A DNA stretch of 64,000 nt from Kitasatospora sp. MAA4 (GCF_029893355.1 NZ_JARZAI010000015.1:62001-126000), one strand, 5' to 3'; counted from the first letter of the stretch, positions 51,751 through 61,497 are shown. The notes: generated by a model not told the origin, from the sequence alone. A program made the numbers and translations.

Positions 51751-54024
51751 ATGTCGGCCATGGACAAGAACGCTGATCAGCAGCACCCGACCGTCGCCGT
51801 CTCCACCGACTACGCCCACGGGCAGCTCGCCCGGGCGTTCGTCACCGCGCTCTCGCACCCCGACGCCGCGACCCGCTCGCGGGCCGAGGGCCGCCTGGAC
51901 CGGTGGCGCGCGGCGCTGGCCGGGATGAAGGACGGCAGCCTGCAGATCGGCACGCGGACCCCGGTGGCCGGCCTGCCCGCGTGGGTCACCCCTGAGGTGC
52001 TGCACGGCGGCTTCGCCAGCGGCCGGGCCTGTGCCGAAGGCACCCTCCAGCCGTACGAGGCCGAGGCCTGCCGGGCGGCGGGCATCCCGGCGGACCGGGC
52101 CGAGCTGTTCGCCCACTCGCTCACCGAGGCCGGACTGGCCCGGCTCTGGGAGCTACTGGACGGCGGGCGCTACCGGGTGACGGTGCCGGAGGAGGCCGCG
52201 CTGCTCACGGTGGCCTGGCTGGTGCGGGCCGGCGAGCAGGACGCCGCCCTCGAACTGGTCACCGTGCTGGCGCCGTTCGCCGCCCGCCTGCGGTTCACCC
52301 CGCCGATCGGCGACGGCCCGTCACCCGAGGCCGACGCCGTGCACCGGCAGACCGTCGCGGATACTGTCGCCGCTCTGGAACGACGTGGCCCGAACCACGC
52401 GGTGGAGACGCAACGCGAGGCGCTGACGGTCTGGTTGCCGTTCTCCGACGAACTGCTCGCCCACTGGTTGGAGACCGCCGGGTCGGACGGCCGAGTGCTG
52501 CGCCACGTCCCGGACCCCGGGTGGCACCAGCGCGGGGCCGAACTCCTCCTCCGCTACCGGACGTTGGCTGCCGCAAACCGGCTGTGCGGCAAGCACCGCA
52601 GCCCGCGGCAGAACCTCGGTGTCCTCCGGGCCGCCCTCGAACTGACGGTAGCTGGAGAGGAGTTGACCCCCCGAATGACCGGGCTGCTGCGGCTCGCGGC
52701 CGAGTCGATGGTGCGCCGGCGTGGCCTGCCCGGCTCCGAGCGACACACCGCGCTGCGCCGGACCCAGGCCGCGCAGGCCGCCCTGCCCTCCCACTCCGCG
52801 CTGGCCCAGCTGCTGGTGGCCCGGCTCGCCGAACTGCCCCAGGACGACGGGCTGGCCGATCCCGCGCACGTACTCGCGCCGACAGGCCCGGCCGAGGCGC
52901 AGAACGGCGGGATCCCGGTCGGCACGGCGTTCCCGGCCGAGCTGCGCAAGCCGGTGCTGGCTGCCACCAGTGCTCCGGTCGAGGCCCTGATCAGCCTCGG
53001 CCTGGTGCCCTCGGCCGAGGTACTGGCAGAGCTGGCACCGCAGTTGGCTTCGGCGGCGCAGGCGGACGCCTACCCGGACCGGGCGATCGGCGCCCTCGCG
53101 GCGGCCCACCACCGGGCCTTCGCCGGGCGGCGCTCGCTCCTGCTGCTCGACTACGCGCGCCAGGTGCGGGCTGAGGAGCTCCCCTGGGTGCGGGCGGTCG
53201 AGGCGCACCGTAGCACCGGCGGGCGCGAGCTCGAAGTCCTGCGGCGGCTGGGCGGGTTGGCGGTCAACGCCTTTCCCGGCACCATCCTGCCGAACCCGCT
53301 GGTGAGCGAACTCGCGGCGCTGGCCCGCCGGGCCGGGACCGGCACGCCGTTCGTGGAGGAGCTGGCCGCCGACATCTTCATGGGCAGCTTCACTCCGAAG
53401 TACCTCGCGGCCGCCAAGATCGCCACCGACCTGCTGGAAGGGACGCTCTACGAGCGGTACTTCGGCATCGACTACCCGGCCGTTCGCGCCATGCCGCTCG
53501 ACGAGCCGGATCGCGGCCGACGCGCCGTCACCTCAGCCGGCTTCTCCGCCCTGTGCGGGCAGCGGGCGGGCCGCGCAGCCTCCTCCTGGTCGGTCGCAGG
53601 CAACGGCACGGTGATCGAACAGGCCCAGATCCTCACCACCCACAACCTGGCCACCCTGGTCGGTCCCGTCGGCGCCACCCCCGCCGACGGCTGGGACACC
53701 CTCGCCCTCGGCGCCTTCGCGACCACCGCCCGACTGGCGGCCCGGGCCGAGCGGCTCCCGTACCCGATGGCCACGATCAAGAACGCCGCCTTCGCCTGGC
53801 GGCAGATGATCTTCCACCTGTCACTCTGCACACCGCAGGCCCGTACGGCGGTGCTCGACAAGCTCATGGCTGACCACCCCACCCGGTTGGCCCCGGCCAT
53901 GGCTGGCCTCGCGCTGGTCGCCTCCGGTGGAGAATTCGAGCACGACGGCACCGCCGGAGACGGCACTTCGCGCCGCCTGCTCGGCTGGACCGTCGGCCCG
54001 CACTGGCTGCTCAGCCGCCCATGA
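51751..54024 (+). CDS. Large conserved protein of unknown function (757 aa)
   Basis: An Ala/Leu-rich, mostly helical protein without transmembrane segments, starting MSAMDKNADQQHPTVAVSTD (ATG 51760 is an alternative). Recurrent segments such as LLTVAWLVRAGEQDAALELV look like helical repeats. The C-terminal 200 residues include FMGSFTPKYLAAAKIATDLL, AGNGTVIEQAQILTTHNLAT and FAWRQMIFHLSLC, which look conserved and possibly catalytic or structural. I do not recognise the family, and GC and codon use are core-like. Confidence 0.75.
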   Translation: MSAMDKNADQQHPTVAVSTDYAHGQLARAFVTALSHPDAATRSRAEGRLDRWRAALAGMKDGSLQIGTRTPVAGLPAWVTPEVLHGGFASGRACAEGTLQPYEAEACRAAGIPADRAELFAHSLTEAGLARLWELLDGGRYRVTVPEEAALLTVAWLVRAGEQDAALELVTVLAPFAARLRFTPPIGDGPSPEADAVHRQTVADTVAALERRGPNHAVETQREALTVWLPFSDELLAHWLETAGSDGRVLRHVPDPGWHQRGAELLLRYRTLAAANRLCGKHRSPRQNLGVLRAALELTVAGEELTPRMTGLLRLAAESMVRRRGLPGSERHTALRRTQAAQAALPSHSALAQLLVARLAELPQDDGLADPAHVLAPTGPAEAQNGGIPVGTAFPAELRKPVLAATSAPVEALISLGLVPSAEVLAELAPQLASAAQADAYPDRAIGALAAAHHRAFAGRRSLLLLDYARQVRAEELPWVRAVEAHRSTGGRELEVLRRLGGLAVNAFPGTILPNPLVSELAALARRAGTGTPFVEELAADIFMGSFTPKYLAAAKIATDLLEGTLYERYFGIDYPAVRAMPLDEPDRGRRAVTSAGFSALCGQRAGRAASSWSVAGNGTVIEQAQILTTHNLATLVGPVGATPADGWDTLALGAFATTARLAARAERLPYPMATIKNAAFAWRQMIFHLSLCTPQARTAVLDKLMADHPTRLAPAMAGLALVASGGEFEHDGTAGDGTSRRLLGWTVGPHWLLSRP

Positions 54025-54037
54025 TGATCGGAGAATC

Positions 54038-55012
54038 ATGAAGCACATCACACTGGGTGACCTGGATGTCTCCCGGATCGGCCTCGGCGCGATGGGCATG
54101 TCCCACGGCTACACCGGCGCGGGAACCGACGACGCGGAGTCCGTTCGCACCGTCCACCGCGCCCTGGAGCTGGGCGTCACGCTCATCGACACCGCCGAGG
54201 TCTACGGCCCCTACGTCAACGAGGAGCTCGTCGGCCGCGCCCTGAAGGGCCGCCGGGACCAGGTCGTGCTCGCGACGAAGTTCGGCCTGATCTCCCACAC
54301 CGGCCGCCAGGCAGGCCCGGACAGCAGCCCGGCGAACATCCGCGCCGCCGTCGAGGGCTCGCTCAGGCGACTGGGCACCGACCGCATCGACCTGTACTAC
54401 CAGCACCGCGTCGACCCCGGCACCCCGATCGAGGAGACCGTCGGGGCGCTGGCCGAGTTGGTAGCCGAGGGCAAGATCCGGCACATCGGCCTCTCGGAAG
54501 CCGGCCCCGAGACCATCCGCCGCGCCCACGCCGTCCACCCGATCACCGCCGTCCAGTCCGAGTACTCGCTGTTCACCCGCGACCCCGAAGCCCGGGTGCT
54601 GCCGGTGCTGCGCGAGCTGAACATCGGCTTCGTGCCCTTCTCGCCCCTCGGGCGCGGCTTCCTGACCGGCACGATCCGCTCCACCGACCAGTTCGACCCC
54701 TCGGACTTCCGCGCCGACAACCCGCGGTTCGCCGAGGAGAACTTCCAGCACAACCTGCACCTGGCCGACCAGGTCGCCGACATCGCCACCGAGATCGGCG
54801 CCACCCCGGCACAGGTCGCCCTCGCCTGGCTGCTCGCCCAGGGCGACGACATCGCGCCCATCCCCGGCACCCGCCGCGTCGCCCGGGTCGAGGAGAACAC
54901 CGCCGCCGACGCCGTCCACCTCACCGACGAGCAGCTAGCCGCTCTGAGCAGCCTCCCCCCGGCCGCGGGAGACACCCACAACAAGGCCGGCATGCGGATG
55001 ATGGAGCGCTGA
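54038..55012 (+). CDS. Aldo/keto reductase
   Basis: 324 aa TIM-barrel NADPH-dependent reductase. Starts MKHITLGDLDVSRIGLGAMG after GGAGAA; the catalytic Asp and Tyr are in LIDTAEVYGPYVNEELVGRA, Lys in VVLATKFG and His in DLYYQHRVDP. The C-terminal IPGTRRVARVEENTAA is the cofactor-binding end. It is closest to the broad AKR group that reduces aldehydes or methylglyoxal. It is 13 bp after the previous gene, so possibly cotranscribed. Confidence 0.93.
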   Translation: MKHITLGDLDVSRIGLGAMGMSHGYTGAGTDDAESVRTVHRALELGVTLIDTAEVYGPYVNEELVGRALKGRRDQVVLATKFGLISHTGRQAGPDSSPANIRAAVEGSLRRLGTDRIDLYYQHRVDPGTPIEETVGALAELVAEGKIRHIGLSEAGPETIRRAHAVHPITAVQSEYSLFTRDPEARVLPVLRELNIGFVPFSPLGRGFLTGTIRSTDQFDPSDFRADNPRFAEENFQHNLHLADQVADIATEIGATPAQVALAWLLAQGDDIAPIPGTRRVARVEENTAADAVHLTDEQLAALSSLPPAAGDTHNKAGMRMMER

Positions 55013-55031
55013 CCCCTAGGAGAGGACGCCC

Positions 55032-55355
55032 GTGGACGATCTGATGTGGGAGAACGTCGATCGGCTCGACCGGTGGATCGATGCGGGGAGCCCGAACTCT
55101 CCTGAGCAGCAACGGATTCTGCGGGTGCTCAAGGTCAGCGAGGAGGCCGGGGAGGCTGCTCAGGCCGTGATCGGGGTGACTGGGCAGAATCCGCGTAAGG
55201 GGGTGTCGCACACCTGGGAGGACGTGGAGAACGAGTTGGTCGATGTCGCGCTCTCGGCGCTGGTCGCGCTGAGGGCGATCAACCCGCAGGCTCGGGAGGT
55301 CTTCGAGGCGCGCATGCGGAGCTCGCGCGCGTGGCTGGACGAGAACGGGCTGTGA
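55032..55355 (+). CDS. MazG-like nucleotide pyrophosphohydrolase family protein
   Basis: 107 aa. EEAGEAAQAVIG and EDVENELVDVALSALVAL give the ExxE...ExxD metal motif of the all-alpha NTP pyrophosphatases (MazG-like). The GTG start is 19 bp after the aldo/keto reductase, with AGGAGAGG upstream. Likely a house-cleaning nucleotidase; substrate unknown. Confidence 0.88.
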   Translation: MDDLMWENVDRLDRWIDAGSPNSPEQQRILRVLKVSEEAGEAAQAVIGVTGQNPRKGVSHTWEDVENELVDVALSALVALRAINPQAREVFEARMRSSRAWLDENGL

Positions 55356-55358
55356 GGG

Positions 55359-55650
55359 TCACTCGAAGCTGACGCGGTCCAGCCAGAAGTGCAGGAGTTG
55401 TTCGTCGCCGAGGATCTCGATGGGTGCGCCGGTGGCCGGGCGACGCTTGTAGACGAGGAGGAGCAGGTCGGTCAGGGGGGCGCGGACGGCCACGGCGGCC
55501 TTGGTGTGGGTGCGGGTCCAGGTGAGGGTGTCGCCGGTGAGGTCGAGCAGCCACTCGGCGGACAGCTGCGGCGGGGAGTCGGTGGCGTGCAGGTGGATGG
55601 TGCGGCCGGGCCGAGGAGTTCGCGCGTGCGGGGGTGGATGAGGGTCTCGT
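55359..55650 (-). pseudogene. Maleylpyruvate isomerase-like C-terminal fragment
   Basis: Reads TIHLHATDSPPQLSAEWLLD, LTGDTLTWTRTHTKAAVAVR and APLTDLLLLVYKRRPATGAP before the stop: the MDMPI C-terminal domain. Just upstream another frame reads NETLIHPRTRELLGP, so one base is missing near 55605. The N-terminal DinB-like domain is absent. The fragment directly abuts the SpoIIE phosphatase gene end. Confidence 0.6.
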
Positions 55651-55653
55651 TGG

Positions 55654-56814
55654 TTAGGTCGTGGGGAGCGGGGAGAGCGCGAGGACGGCCAGGTCGTCGG
55701 TGGCCTGGCCGCCGTGGGCGCAGACGTCCTCGGCGAGGAAGGCGATCAGCTGGTCGGGGGCGACGGTGGTGCGTCCCTGGAAGCGCTCGGCGAGGCGGTC
55801 GGTCAGCGGGTAGAACCGGCCGGCCGGGTCACGGGCCTCGGTGACGCCGTCGGTGTGCAGCAGCAGGGTCTGCCCTGCGCCGAGCGGGACCGAGGTGACC
55901 GGCGGCGGGCCCTGGGCGCGCAGGTGGCCCAGGCCCAGCGGCAGGTCCTGCGGGCAGTGCACGGTCTGCACGGTGCCGCCGGTCAGCAGCACCGGGTCAA
56001 GATGGCCCCGGCTGATCACCTCGGCTCGGCCTGAGTCGGGTTCGTGCTGGACCAGGACGGCCGTGACGAAGAGCTCCTCGTCGCCGCACTCGGCCGCCTC
56101 GCGGCGGACCTGGCGGTCCAGCTGCTCGGCGAGCTCGCCGAGGTCCGCCGTCTCGTGGGCGGTGGCACGGAAGGCGCCCAGCACGTCGGCCACCGTCCGG
56201 ACCGCCTCCAGGCCCTTGCCGCGGACGTCGCCGAGCAGGATCCGGGTGCCGAAGCGGGTGTGGCAGACCTCGTAGAGGTCGCCGCCGATCGCCACCTCGG
56301 CCTCGGCCGCCCGGTAGAGGCCGGCCGTGCGCAGCCCGCCGACCAGCTCGGGCACCGGTCGCAGCACGGTCCGTTGCAGGGCCTCGCTGACCGTCCGGGC
56401 GCGCACCAGGTAGCCGTCCTGGCGGGTGCGCTGGTGCGAGAGCGCGACGCCGGCCAGGCCCGCCAGCAGCGTCGAGACGTAGACCCAGAGGTGGTGGTGT
56501 TCGATCAGGTGGTCGACCCGGGCCGCGAGCAGCAGCTGCAGCGCCAGCGCGCCCACCGTGGACAGCCCGGTGGCCAGCGGGCCGAAGCCGAAGGCCACCA
56601 GCACGGGGAGCGTGGTGAGCAGGAAGCCGGCTGCGGTGAGCTGCGGGAGGGCGACCTCGACGACCAGGTCGGTGAGGATCAGCAGCACCGGGAGCCAGCG
56701 CACCCAGCGCGGGTCGAGCCGCCGTTCGGCGGCGGGAGGGGGCGTGCGTCGGGCGGGCGGCGCGTCGCGGTACGGGACGGCCGGGGCACGGCGCTGCTGG
56801 GCGGGTGCGGACAC
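55654..56814 (-). CDS. PP2C-type SpoIIE protein phosphatase with membrane domain
   Basis: 386 aa. The N-terminal third has about four transmembrane helices (residues 45-135: WLPVLLILTDLVVEVALPQL ... LWVYVSTLLAGLAGVAL), then a linker and an RsbU/SpoIIE catalytic domain: IGGDLYEV, LLGDVRGKGLEAV, LLLHTDGVTEARD and TDDLAVLAL supply the metal Asp residues. Such enzymes control anti-sigma or anti-anti-sigma factors; there is no partner nearby. The GTG start has AGGAGG upstream. Confidence 0.9.
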   Translation of the reverse strand: MSAPAQQRRAPAVPYRDAPPARRTPPPAAERRLDPRWVRWLPVLLILTDLVVEVALPQLTAAGFLLTTLPVLVAFGFGPLATGLSTVGALALQLLLAARVDHLIEHHHLWVYVSTLLAGLAGVALSHQRTRQDGYLVRARTVSEALQRTVLRPVPELVGGLRTAGLYRAAEAEVAIGGDLYEVCHTRFGTRILLGDVRGKGLEAVRTVADVLGAFRATAHETADLGELAEQLDRQVRREAAECGDEELFVTAVLVQHEPDSGRAEVISRGHLDPVLLTGGTVQTVHCPQDLPLGLGHLRAQGPPPVTSVPLGAGQTLLLHTDGVTEARDPAGRFYPLTDRLAERFQGRTTVAPDQLIAFLAEDVCAHGGQATDDLAVLALSPLPTT

Positions 56815-56945
56815 AGCGGACCTCCTCGGCCGTTCCGGTGGGGGTGGTGGGGGTGGGGGGTCAGTGGGGAGATTCCATCCTCTCGTAGTGGACGTGAGGG
56901 CGGCGGGGGCCGTTCGCCTCGCAGAGTCGGGACCTTCGTCCCGGT

Positions 56946-58157
56946 TCAGGCCAGCGCGACCGGGAGCGTCTGGTAACCGCGCAGGACCAGCCGGTCGCGG
57001 CGGACGGCGTCGCCTGCCGGGGTGAGCGCGGGGAACCGGGCGAGCAGGGCGGGCAGCGCGAGGTTCGACTCCAGGCGGGCCAGCTGGGCGCCCAGGCAGA
57101 AGTGCGGGCCGCCGCCGAAGGAGAGCGGCTGGCTCTCGGTGCGGGTCGGGTCGAAGACGTCCGGGTCCACGTAGCGCGCCGGATCCCGGTTGGCCGCGCC
57201 GAGCAGCAGGAAGGCGCCCGTGCCGGCGGGATGCCCGTCTATCGTCAGGCCCGGCTTGAGCGGCAGGCGCGAGGTGAGCTGCACCGGCGAGTCGTAGCGC
57301 AGCACCTCGTCCGTGAAGCCGGCCGGGGTGACCTTGCCGGTACGCAGGCCGTCCGCGGTCCACGGGTGCTCGAAGGCCAGCGCGAGCCCGTTGCCGAGCA
57401 GGTTGGTGGTGGTCTCGAAGCCGGCCACCAGCAGCAGGACCAGGTTGGCCAGCAGCTCCTCGTCGGTGAGCCGGGCGTCCGCCGCGTCCGCGACCTGGAC
57501 CAGCGCGCTGACCAGGTCCTCGCGCGGGTGGGCGCGGCGCTGTGCGGCCAGCTCGCTGAAGTACCCGGCGAGCTGCTCGGTGGCGGCGTCGGCGGCCAGC
57601 GTCTCCTCCGGCTCGACGATCATCTCCAGGGAGGCCGTGAGGTCGGCGGCCAGGGTGCGGAAGAGGTAGCGGTCCTGCTCGGGGACGCCGAGCAGCTCGC
57701 AGATCACGCTGACCGGCAGCCGGAAGGCGAAGGTGTCCAGGAAGTCCACCGTGCGTCCACCGGCGCCCAGTTCGGCCATCTCCTCCAGCAGTCGGCGGAC
57801 CGTGGCGGCCACCGCGGGCTCCAGCGCGGCCACCCGGCGCGCGGTGAAGACGGAGGCGATCAGTGAGCGCATCCGGGCGTGGTCCGGCGCGTTGACCTCC
57901 AGGATGGAGTGGCTGAGCATTCTGCTGGAGGCGTGCTCGGCGAAGTCGGGGTCGAAGCCCACCCGCCGCTCGGCGTCGGCCACGCCGAAGCCCGGGTCGC
58001 GCAGCAGCTGATGGACCGTCCGGTACCCGACCACCATCAGCATGCCGTCCCAGATCGGGGCGACCGTGCCGAGCCGGTGGGCCTGGGCGTAGAGCGGGTA
58101 CGGGTCCGCCGAACCCGCGGGGGTGAGCAGCTGGTCGATGATCTGCGTACCGTTCAT
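56946..58157 (-). CDS. Cytochrome P450
   Basis: 403 aa, soluble bacterial type. The I-helix is LLLVAGFETTTNLL, the K-helix E-x-x-R is in DEVLRYDSPVQLTSR, and the haem-binding loop FGGGPHFCLGAQLARLE carries the Cys ligand. ATG 58157. No ferredoxin or biosynthetic cluster is adjacent; the substrate is unknown. Confidence 0.96.
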   Translation of the reverse strand: MNGTQIIDQLLTPAGSADPYPLYAQAHRLGTVAPIWDGMLMVVGYRTVHQLLRDPGFGVADAERRVGFDPDFAEHASSRMLSHSILEVNAPDHARMRSLIASVFTARRVAALEPAVAATVRRLLEEMAELGAGGRTVDFLDTFAFRLPVSVICELLGVPEQDRYLFRTLAADLTASLEMIVEPEETLAADAATEQLAGYFSELAAQRRAHPREDLVSALVQVADAADARLTDEELLANLVLLLVAGFETTTNLLGNGLALAFEHPWTADGLRTGKVTPAGFTDEVLRYDSPVQLTSRLPLKPGLTIDGHPAGTGAFLLLGAANRDPARYVDPDVFDPTRTESQPLSFGGGPHFCLGAQLARLESNLALPALLARFPALTPAGDAVRRDRLVLRGYQTLPVALA

Positions 58158-58270
58158 GCCTGAGCCTTCCAGCCTTCCACCGAGAGTCCGGACGGTAGGA
58201 GAACAGAGGACCGGTCGGGCGGAGTTCCCCGTTCCGGTTCCGCTGCCGGACGGGTGCGTACCCTGGCGGC

Positions 58271-58645
58271 ATGGAGATCTGGATCAACCCACGCTGCGGC
58301 AAGTGCCGCGCCGCCCTGACCGAGCTGGAAGCCGCCAAGGCCGACTACACCGTGCGGCGCTACCTGGAGGACCCGCCGAACGCGGCCGAGCTGGAGGAGG
58401 TGCTCGGCCGGCTGCTGCTCGACCCCTGGGACATCACCCGGTTGGACGAGCCGATCGCCAAGGAGCTGGGCATGCGCGGCTGGACCCGCGGGGACGGCGA
58501 CCGGGCGCGCTGGATCGCCGCGCTGGCCGAGCACCCGATCCTGCTCCAGCGCCCGATCATCACGGCGGACGACGGGCACGCCATCATCGCGCGCACGCCG
58601 GAGGCGGTGCGCTCGGTGCTGCCGAAGGCGTCCCCCAAGGCCTGA
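58271..58645 (+). CDS. ArsC/Spx family reductase-like protein
   Basis: 124 aa, thioredoxin-like fold: MEIWINPRCGKCRAALTELE (the CxxC pair C9 and C12), then PILLQRPIITADDGHAIIAR, the Arg-containing loop of the ArsC superfamily. It is often annotated arsenate reductase, but many such proteins have other or unknown roles, and no arsenic genes are nearby. Confidence 0.9.
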   Translation: MEIWINPRCGKCRAALTELEAAKADYTVRRYLEDPPNAAELEEVLGRLLLDPWDITRLDEPIAKELGMRGWTRGDGDRARWIAALAEHPILLQRPIITADDGHAIIARTPEAVRSVLPKASPKA

Positions 58646-58650
58646 CGGTC

Positions 58651-59127
58651 TCAGTCGCGACGCACGGTGTGTACCTCCTCGCCGGGCCGCCAGCTCTGGA
58701 TGAGCAGGTGGTCGCCGCCCGGGCCGATGGAGGTCAGCACCACCTCGGTGAGATCCAACCGGAAGGCGTGGTACGGCCCGGGCGGCGGCTGCGGCAGCTC
58801 GGACTCGTAGGCCAGCCGGCTCACCTCGTCGACGATCTCCACCGCCCGCCCGGCGAGCTTGGCGTCGCCGCCCGCCATCGTGCCGTCGCCCGGGTTGGCG
58901 TGCAGGGCGAAGCGCGGGTCGCGGCGCAGGTCGCGCACCTTGACCGCGTCGAGCATCGAACCGAACGTCAGGTCGGCTCCCATCAGCAGCACCTCGGTGC
59001 CGCTGACCCGGGGCGATCCGTCCCTGCGGAGCGTGGCCAGCACATGGTGGCGGTGGGCCTCCAGCCGGGCGAGCACGGCGGGGGCGAGCTCGGGGGCTTC
59101 CTTCTCGAAATCCTGCCAAGTAGCCAT
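58651..59127 (-). CDS. Pyridoxamine 5'-phosphate oxidase-like flavin-binding protein
   Basis: 158 aa split-barrel fold: HHVLATLRRDGSPRVSGTEV and DLRRDPRFALHANPGDGTMA are typical FMN/F420-binding segments of the PNPOx superfamily. ATG 59127. Convergent with the ArsC-like gene. Cofactor and substrate uncertain. Confidence 0.88.
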   Translation of the reverse strand: MATWQDFEKEAPELAPAVLARLEAHRHHVLATLRRDGSPRVSGTEVLLMGADLTFGSMLDAVKVRDLRRDPRFALHANPGDGTMAGGDAKLAGRAVEIVDEVSRLAYESELPQPPPGPYHAFRLDLTEVVLTSIGPGGDHLLIQSWRPGEEVHTVRRD

Positions 59128-59164
59128 GGCACCCACTCTGGCACCGGGGACTGACAATGGGGGC

Positions 59165-59719
59165 ATGGCAGAGACCTTCATCGCATTCCTGCGCGCCGTG
59201 AACGTCGGCGGACGCACCGTCACCATGGAGCGCCTGCGCGGGCTCGTCGGAGAGCTCGGCCTCGCGGACGTGCGGACGTACATCCAGAGCGGGAACGTCT
59301 TCTTCTCCGCGGACGCCGCGATCGACCGGCCCGCGCTGACCCGCCGGATCGAGGAGCACCTGGAGCAGGCGCTCGGCTTCCCGGTCCCGGTCATGCTGCG
59401 CACGGTCGCGGAGGTGGAGGAGCTGATCGCCTCCGACCCGTTCCGGGGGATCGAGCTCACCGCGGAGAACAGGTTCTGCGTGGTCTTCCTCTCCGAGCCG
59501 CTGCCGCCCGAGCTGGAGCTCCCGCACAGCACCCCGAAGGGCGACCTGGAGGTGATCGGCGCCACCGAGGACGCGGCCTTCGTGGTCGCGCACATCATCA
59601 ACGGGCGCCCGGCGGGCAATCCCGGCGCGGCGTTCGGCAGGTCCTACCGGGGCCTGGGCACCGCCCGCTTCCTGCACACCACGGTCAAGATCGTGGCCGC
59701 CGCGAAGAAGAAGGCGTGA
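59165..59719 (+). CDS. DUF1697 protein
   Basis: 184 aa. AETFIAFLRAVNVGGRTVTM and DVRTYIQSGNVFFSADAAID are the DUF1697 signature, with the C-terminal LGTARFLHTTVKIVAA. Structure and role of the family are poorly known. Divergent from the PNPOx-like gene. Confidence 0.93.
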   Translation: MAETFIAFLRAVNVGGRTVTMERLRGLVGELGLADVRTYIQSGNVFFSADAAIDRPALTRRIEEHLEQALGFPVPVMLRTVAEVEELIASDPFRGIELTAENRFCVVFLSEPLPPELELPHSTPKGDLEVIGATEDAAFVVAHIINGRPAGNPGAAFGRSYRGLGTARFLHTTVKIVAAAKKKA

Positions 59720-59740
59720 GCGGGACGTGCTGGTGGCAGG

Positions 59741-60703
59741 TCAGTGCGGGAAGGCGCGCGGCGGTCGCTGACGCGGCAGTTCGTCCCGGAACTCGGCGAT
59801 GACCGAGCTGATCTGGCGCATCAGGACGGTCCGCTCCAGCCGGTCGAGGTAGCGGTTGCGCGCGGCCAGCCCGCTCACCGTGACCGTGAAGTAGACCGCC
59901 ATCAGCGGGTTGACGAAGAGCTCGCTGTTCCGGGTGCGGTCGGTGAACCGGACGTCGCCGAACTCGCCGCTCAGGGCCGCGGCCACCGAGCCCTGGACGA
60001 TGCTCGGGCGCTCGGGGGTGGCCGCCTGGGCGTCTGCGACGGCGTCCAGGTAGAGCACGCCCTCGCGGCTGTCGCGCGGCAGCGAGAGGGCGCCGAGGTA
60101 GTCGCCGGTCCGCGCGAGGGCCGCCAGGTTCTCCAGCACCAGCGCGTGGCTGACCCCGTGATACGCATCGACACCGAACCCCAGGCAGACCACCAGGCGC
60201 TCGACCAGACCGTCCAGTCCGGCCACCGCCGCCAGGCTCGCCATGTCCTCCTCCGGCGTGCCGAGGCCCATCTCGTCGCCGCACATCAGGATGTCGGTGC
60301 CGCCGTCCACCAGCACCACCGCGTCGATGTCCAGGTGCGCGATCAGCGCGCGGTAGGCGGCCCGCAGCGGCTGGACGCCGACCGGGGCGAACGCCCAGAC
60401 CGTGTCCGGCATGGCGTGCCGGCGCAGCCAGCGGGCCAGCGTGCGCTCGGGGAAGTAGCGCTCGTGCGAGGGGGTGTCCGGGCCGATCTCGGCGACGTCC
60501 TGGTCCAGCCAGACGTCCAGTGGCAGGCCGTGCAGGTGGCTGAAGGACAGGTTGGCGAGGTGCACCTCCTTGCCCGCCGCCCGCAGGGCGAGCGCCAGCG
60601 GGAGGCCCGCGTACACGTCGAAGCCGCCGCCCGCGCCCGCGACCAGGATCCGCGAGGCGCCCGTCAGGCGGGCGAACAGGGGTGGTTCGAGGAGTGAGGA
60701 CAT
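59741..60703 (-). CDS. DUF1152 domain protein
   Basis: 320 aa: RILVAGAGGGFDVYAGLPLA, then AVVLVDGGTDILMCGDEMGL and NRYLDRLERTVLMRQ. The GGGFDV and DGGTD motifs define DUF1152. Start ATG 60703. Function unknown. Confidence 0.9.
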   Translation of the reverse strand: MSSLLEPPLFARLTGASRILVAGAGGGFDVYAGLPLALALRAAGKEVHLANLSFSHLHGLPLDVWLDQDVAEIGPDTPSHERYFPERTLARWLRRHAMPDTVWAFAPVGVQPLRAAYRALIAHLDIDAVVLVDGGTDILMCGDEMGLGTPEEDMASLAAVAGLDGLVERLVVCLGFGVDAYHGVSHALVLENLAALARTGDYLGALSLPRDSREGVLYLDAVADAQAATPERPSIVQGSVAAALSGEFGDVRFTDRTRNSELFVNPLMAVYFTVTVSGLAARNRYLDRLERTVLMRQISSVIAEFRDELPRQRPPRAFPH

Positions 60704-60774
60704 CCGCAGGACGCTAGCAGGCGCCGGCTGGGGCACAGCGGGAGCACCGTTCACTTCCCTCACGTACAGGACGT

Positions 60775-61497
60775 TCACTCGCCGACCGGCGGAGTTCCCC
60801 ACAACTCGGCCGTGCAGCGGGCGTAGACGGCCTGCCAGTGCGGCCACTGGCGCGCCGTCAGGTCGTCGCACTGGCCGATCAGCGCCTCGACCTGCTCGGG
60901 CGCGACCCCATCCAGCAGCCAGGCCAGCGCGTCCGGCGCGCCCGGCCCCTGCGCGGCCCGCAGCAGGTCGAGCAGCTCGGCCAGGGTGCCGACCCGCGAG
61001 TGCGGCGAGAACAGCTCCTCCATCGCCGGGAGCACCTGGTCCTCCTCGACCCGCAGGTGCGTCTCCAGGCGGGCCGCCAGCTCCTCCAGCGCGTAGGCGA
61101 CCGGCCAGGCGCTGGCCGGGTCCCCGGTGGCCACCCGCATCAGCGTGGTGGCGCGGGTGAACGAGTGGTCCAGGTTGTGGTGGTCGTCCTCCAACCAGTT
61201 GACCAGCAGCCGCAGTTCGGGGGCGAAGCGGCGCAGCAGCGGCCAGACCCGGTTGTCCTCCTGCTCGTGGTGGCAGGTGAGCATCGCGGTGAGGAACTCC
61301 CAGTGGCTGCGCAGCGCCGTCGCGCTCGCGTCGTCACCGGGCTGGAGCAGCCGGAGCGCGGTGGGCAGCCGGGCGAGGTCGCGGCGCAGTGCGGCATGGA
61401 CCAGGCGCAGCCCTGCGAAGCGGAACGGCGGCCGGACGGCCTGGACCGGCTCGGCGGGGCCGCGCGGGGCGGGGACGGACAGAAGGTGCGTCTGCAT
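60775..61497 (-). CDS. Hemerythrin-like (HHE) domain protein
   Basis: 240 aa. His and Glu ligands of a di-iron four-helix bundle are visible: RLVHAALRRDLARL, MLTCHHEQEDNRVWP, LEDDHHNLDHSFTRA and ETHLRVEEDQVLP. HHE proteins bind O2 or NO or store iron. ATG 61497 with GAAGAG upstream. Confidence 0.92.
   Translation of the reverse strand: MQTHLLSVPAPRGPAEPVQAVRPPFRFAGLRLVHAALRRDLARLPTALRLLQPGDDASATALRSHWEFLTAMLTCHHEQEDNRVWPLLRRFAPELRLLVNWLEDDHHNLDHSFTRATTLMRVATGDPASAWPVAYALEELAARLETHLRVEEDQVLPAMEELFSPHSRVGTLAELLDLLRAAQGPGAPDALAWLLDGVAPEQVEALIGQCDDLTARQWPHWQAVYARCTAELWGTPPVGE

Noticed and set aside
58271..58645. Arsenic resistance role linking the ArsC-like gene to the decayed ars genes in the island
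   Set aside because: It lies over 30 kb away in core-like context, and many members of this superfamily are not arsenate reductases.
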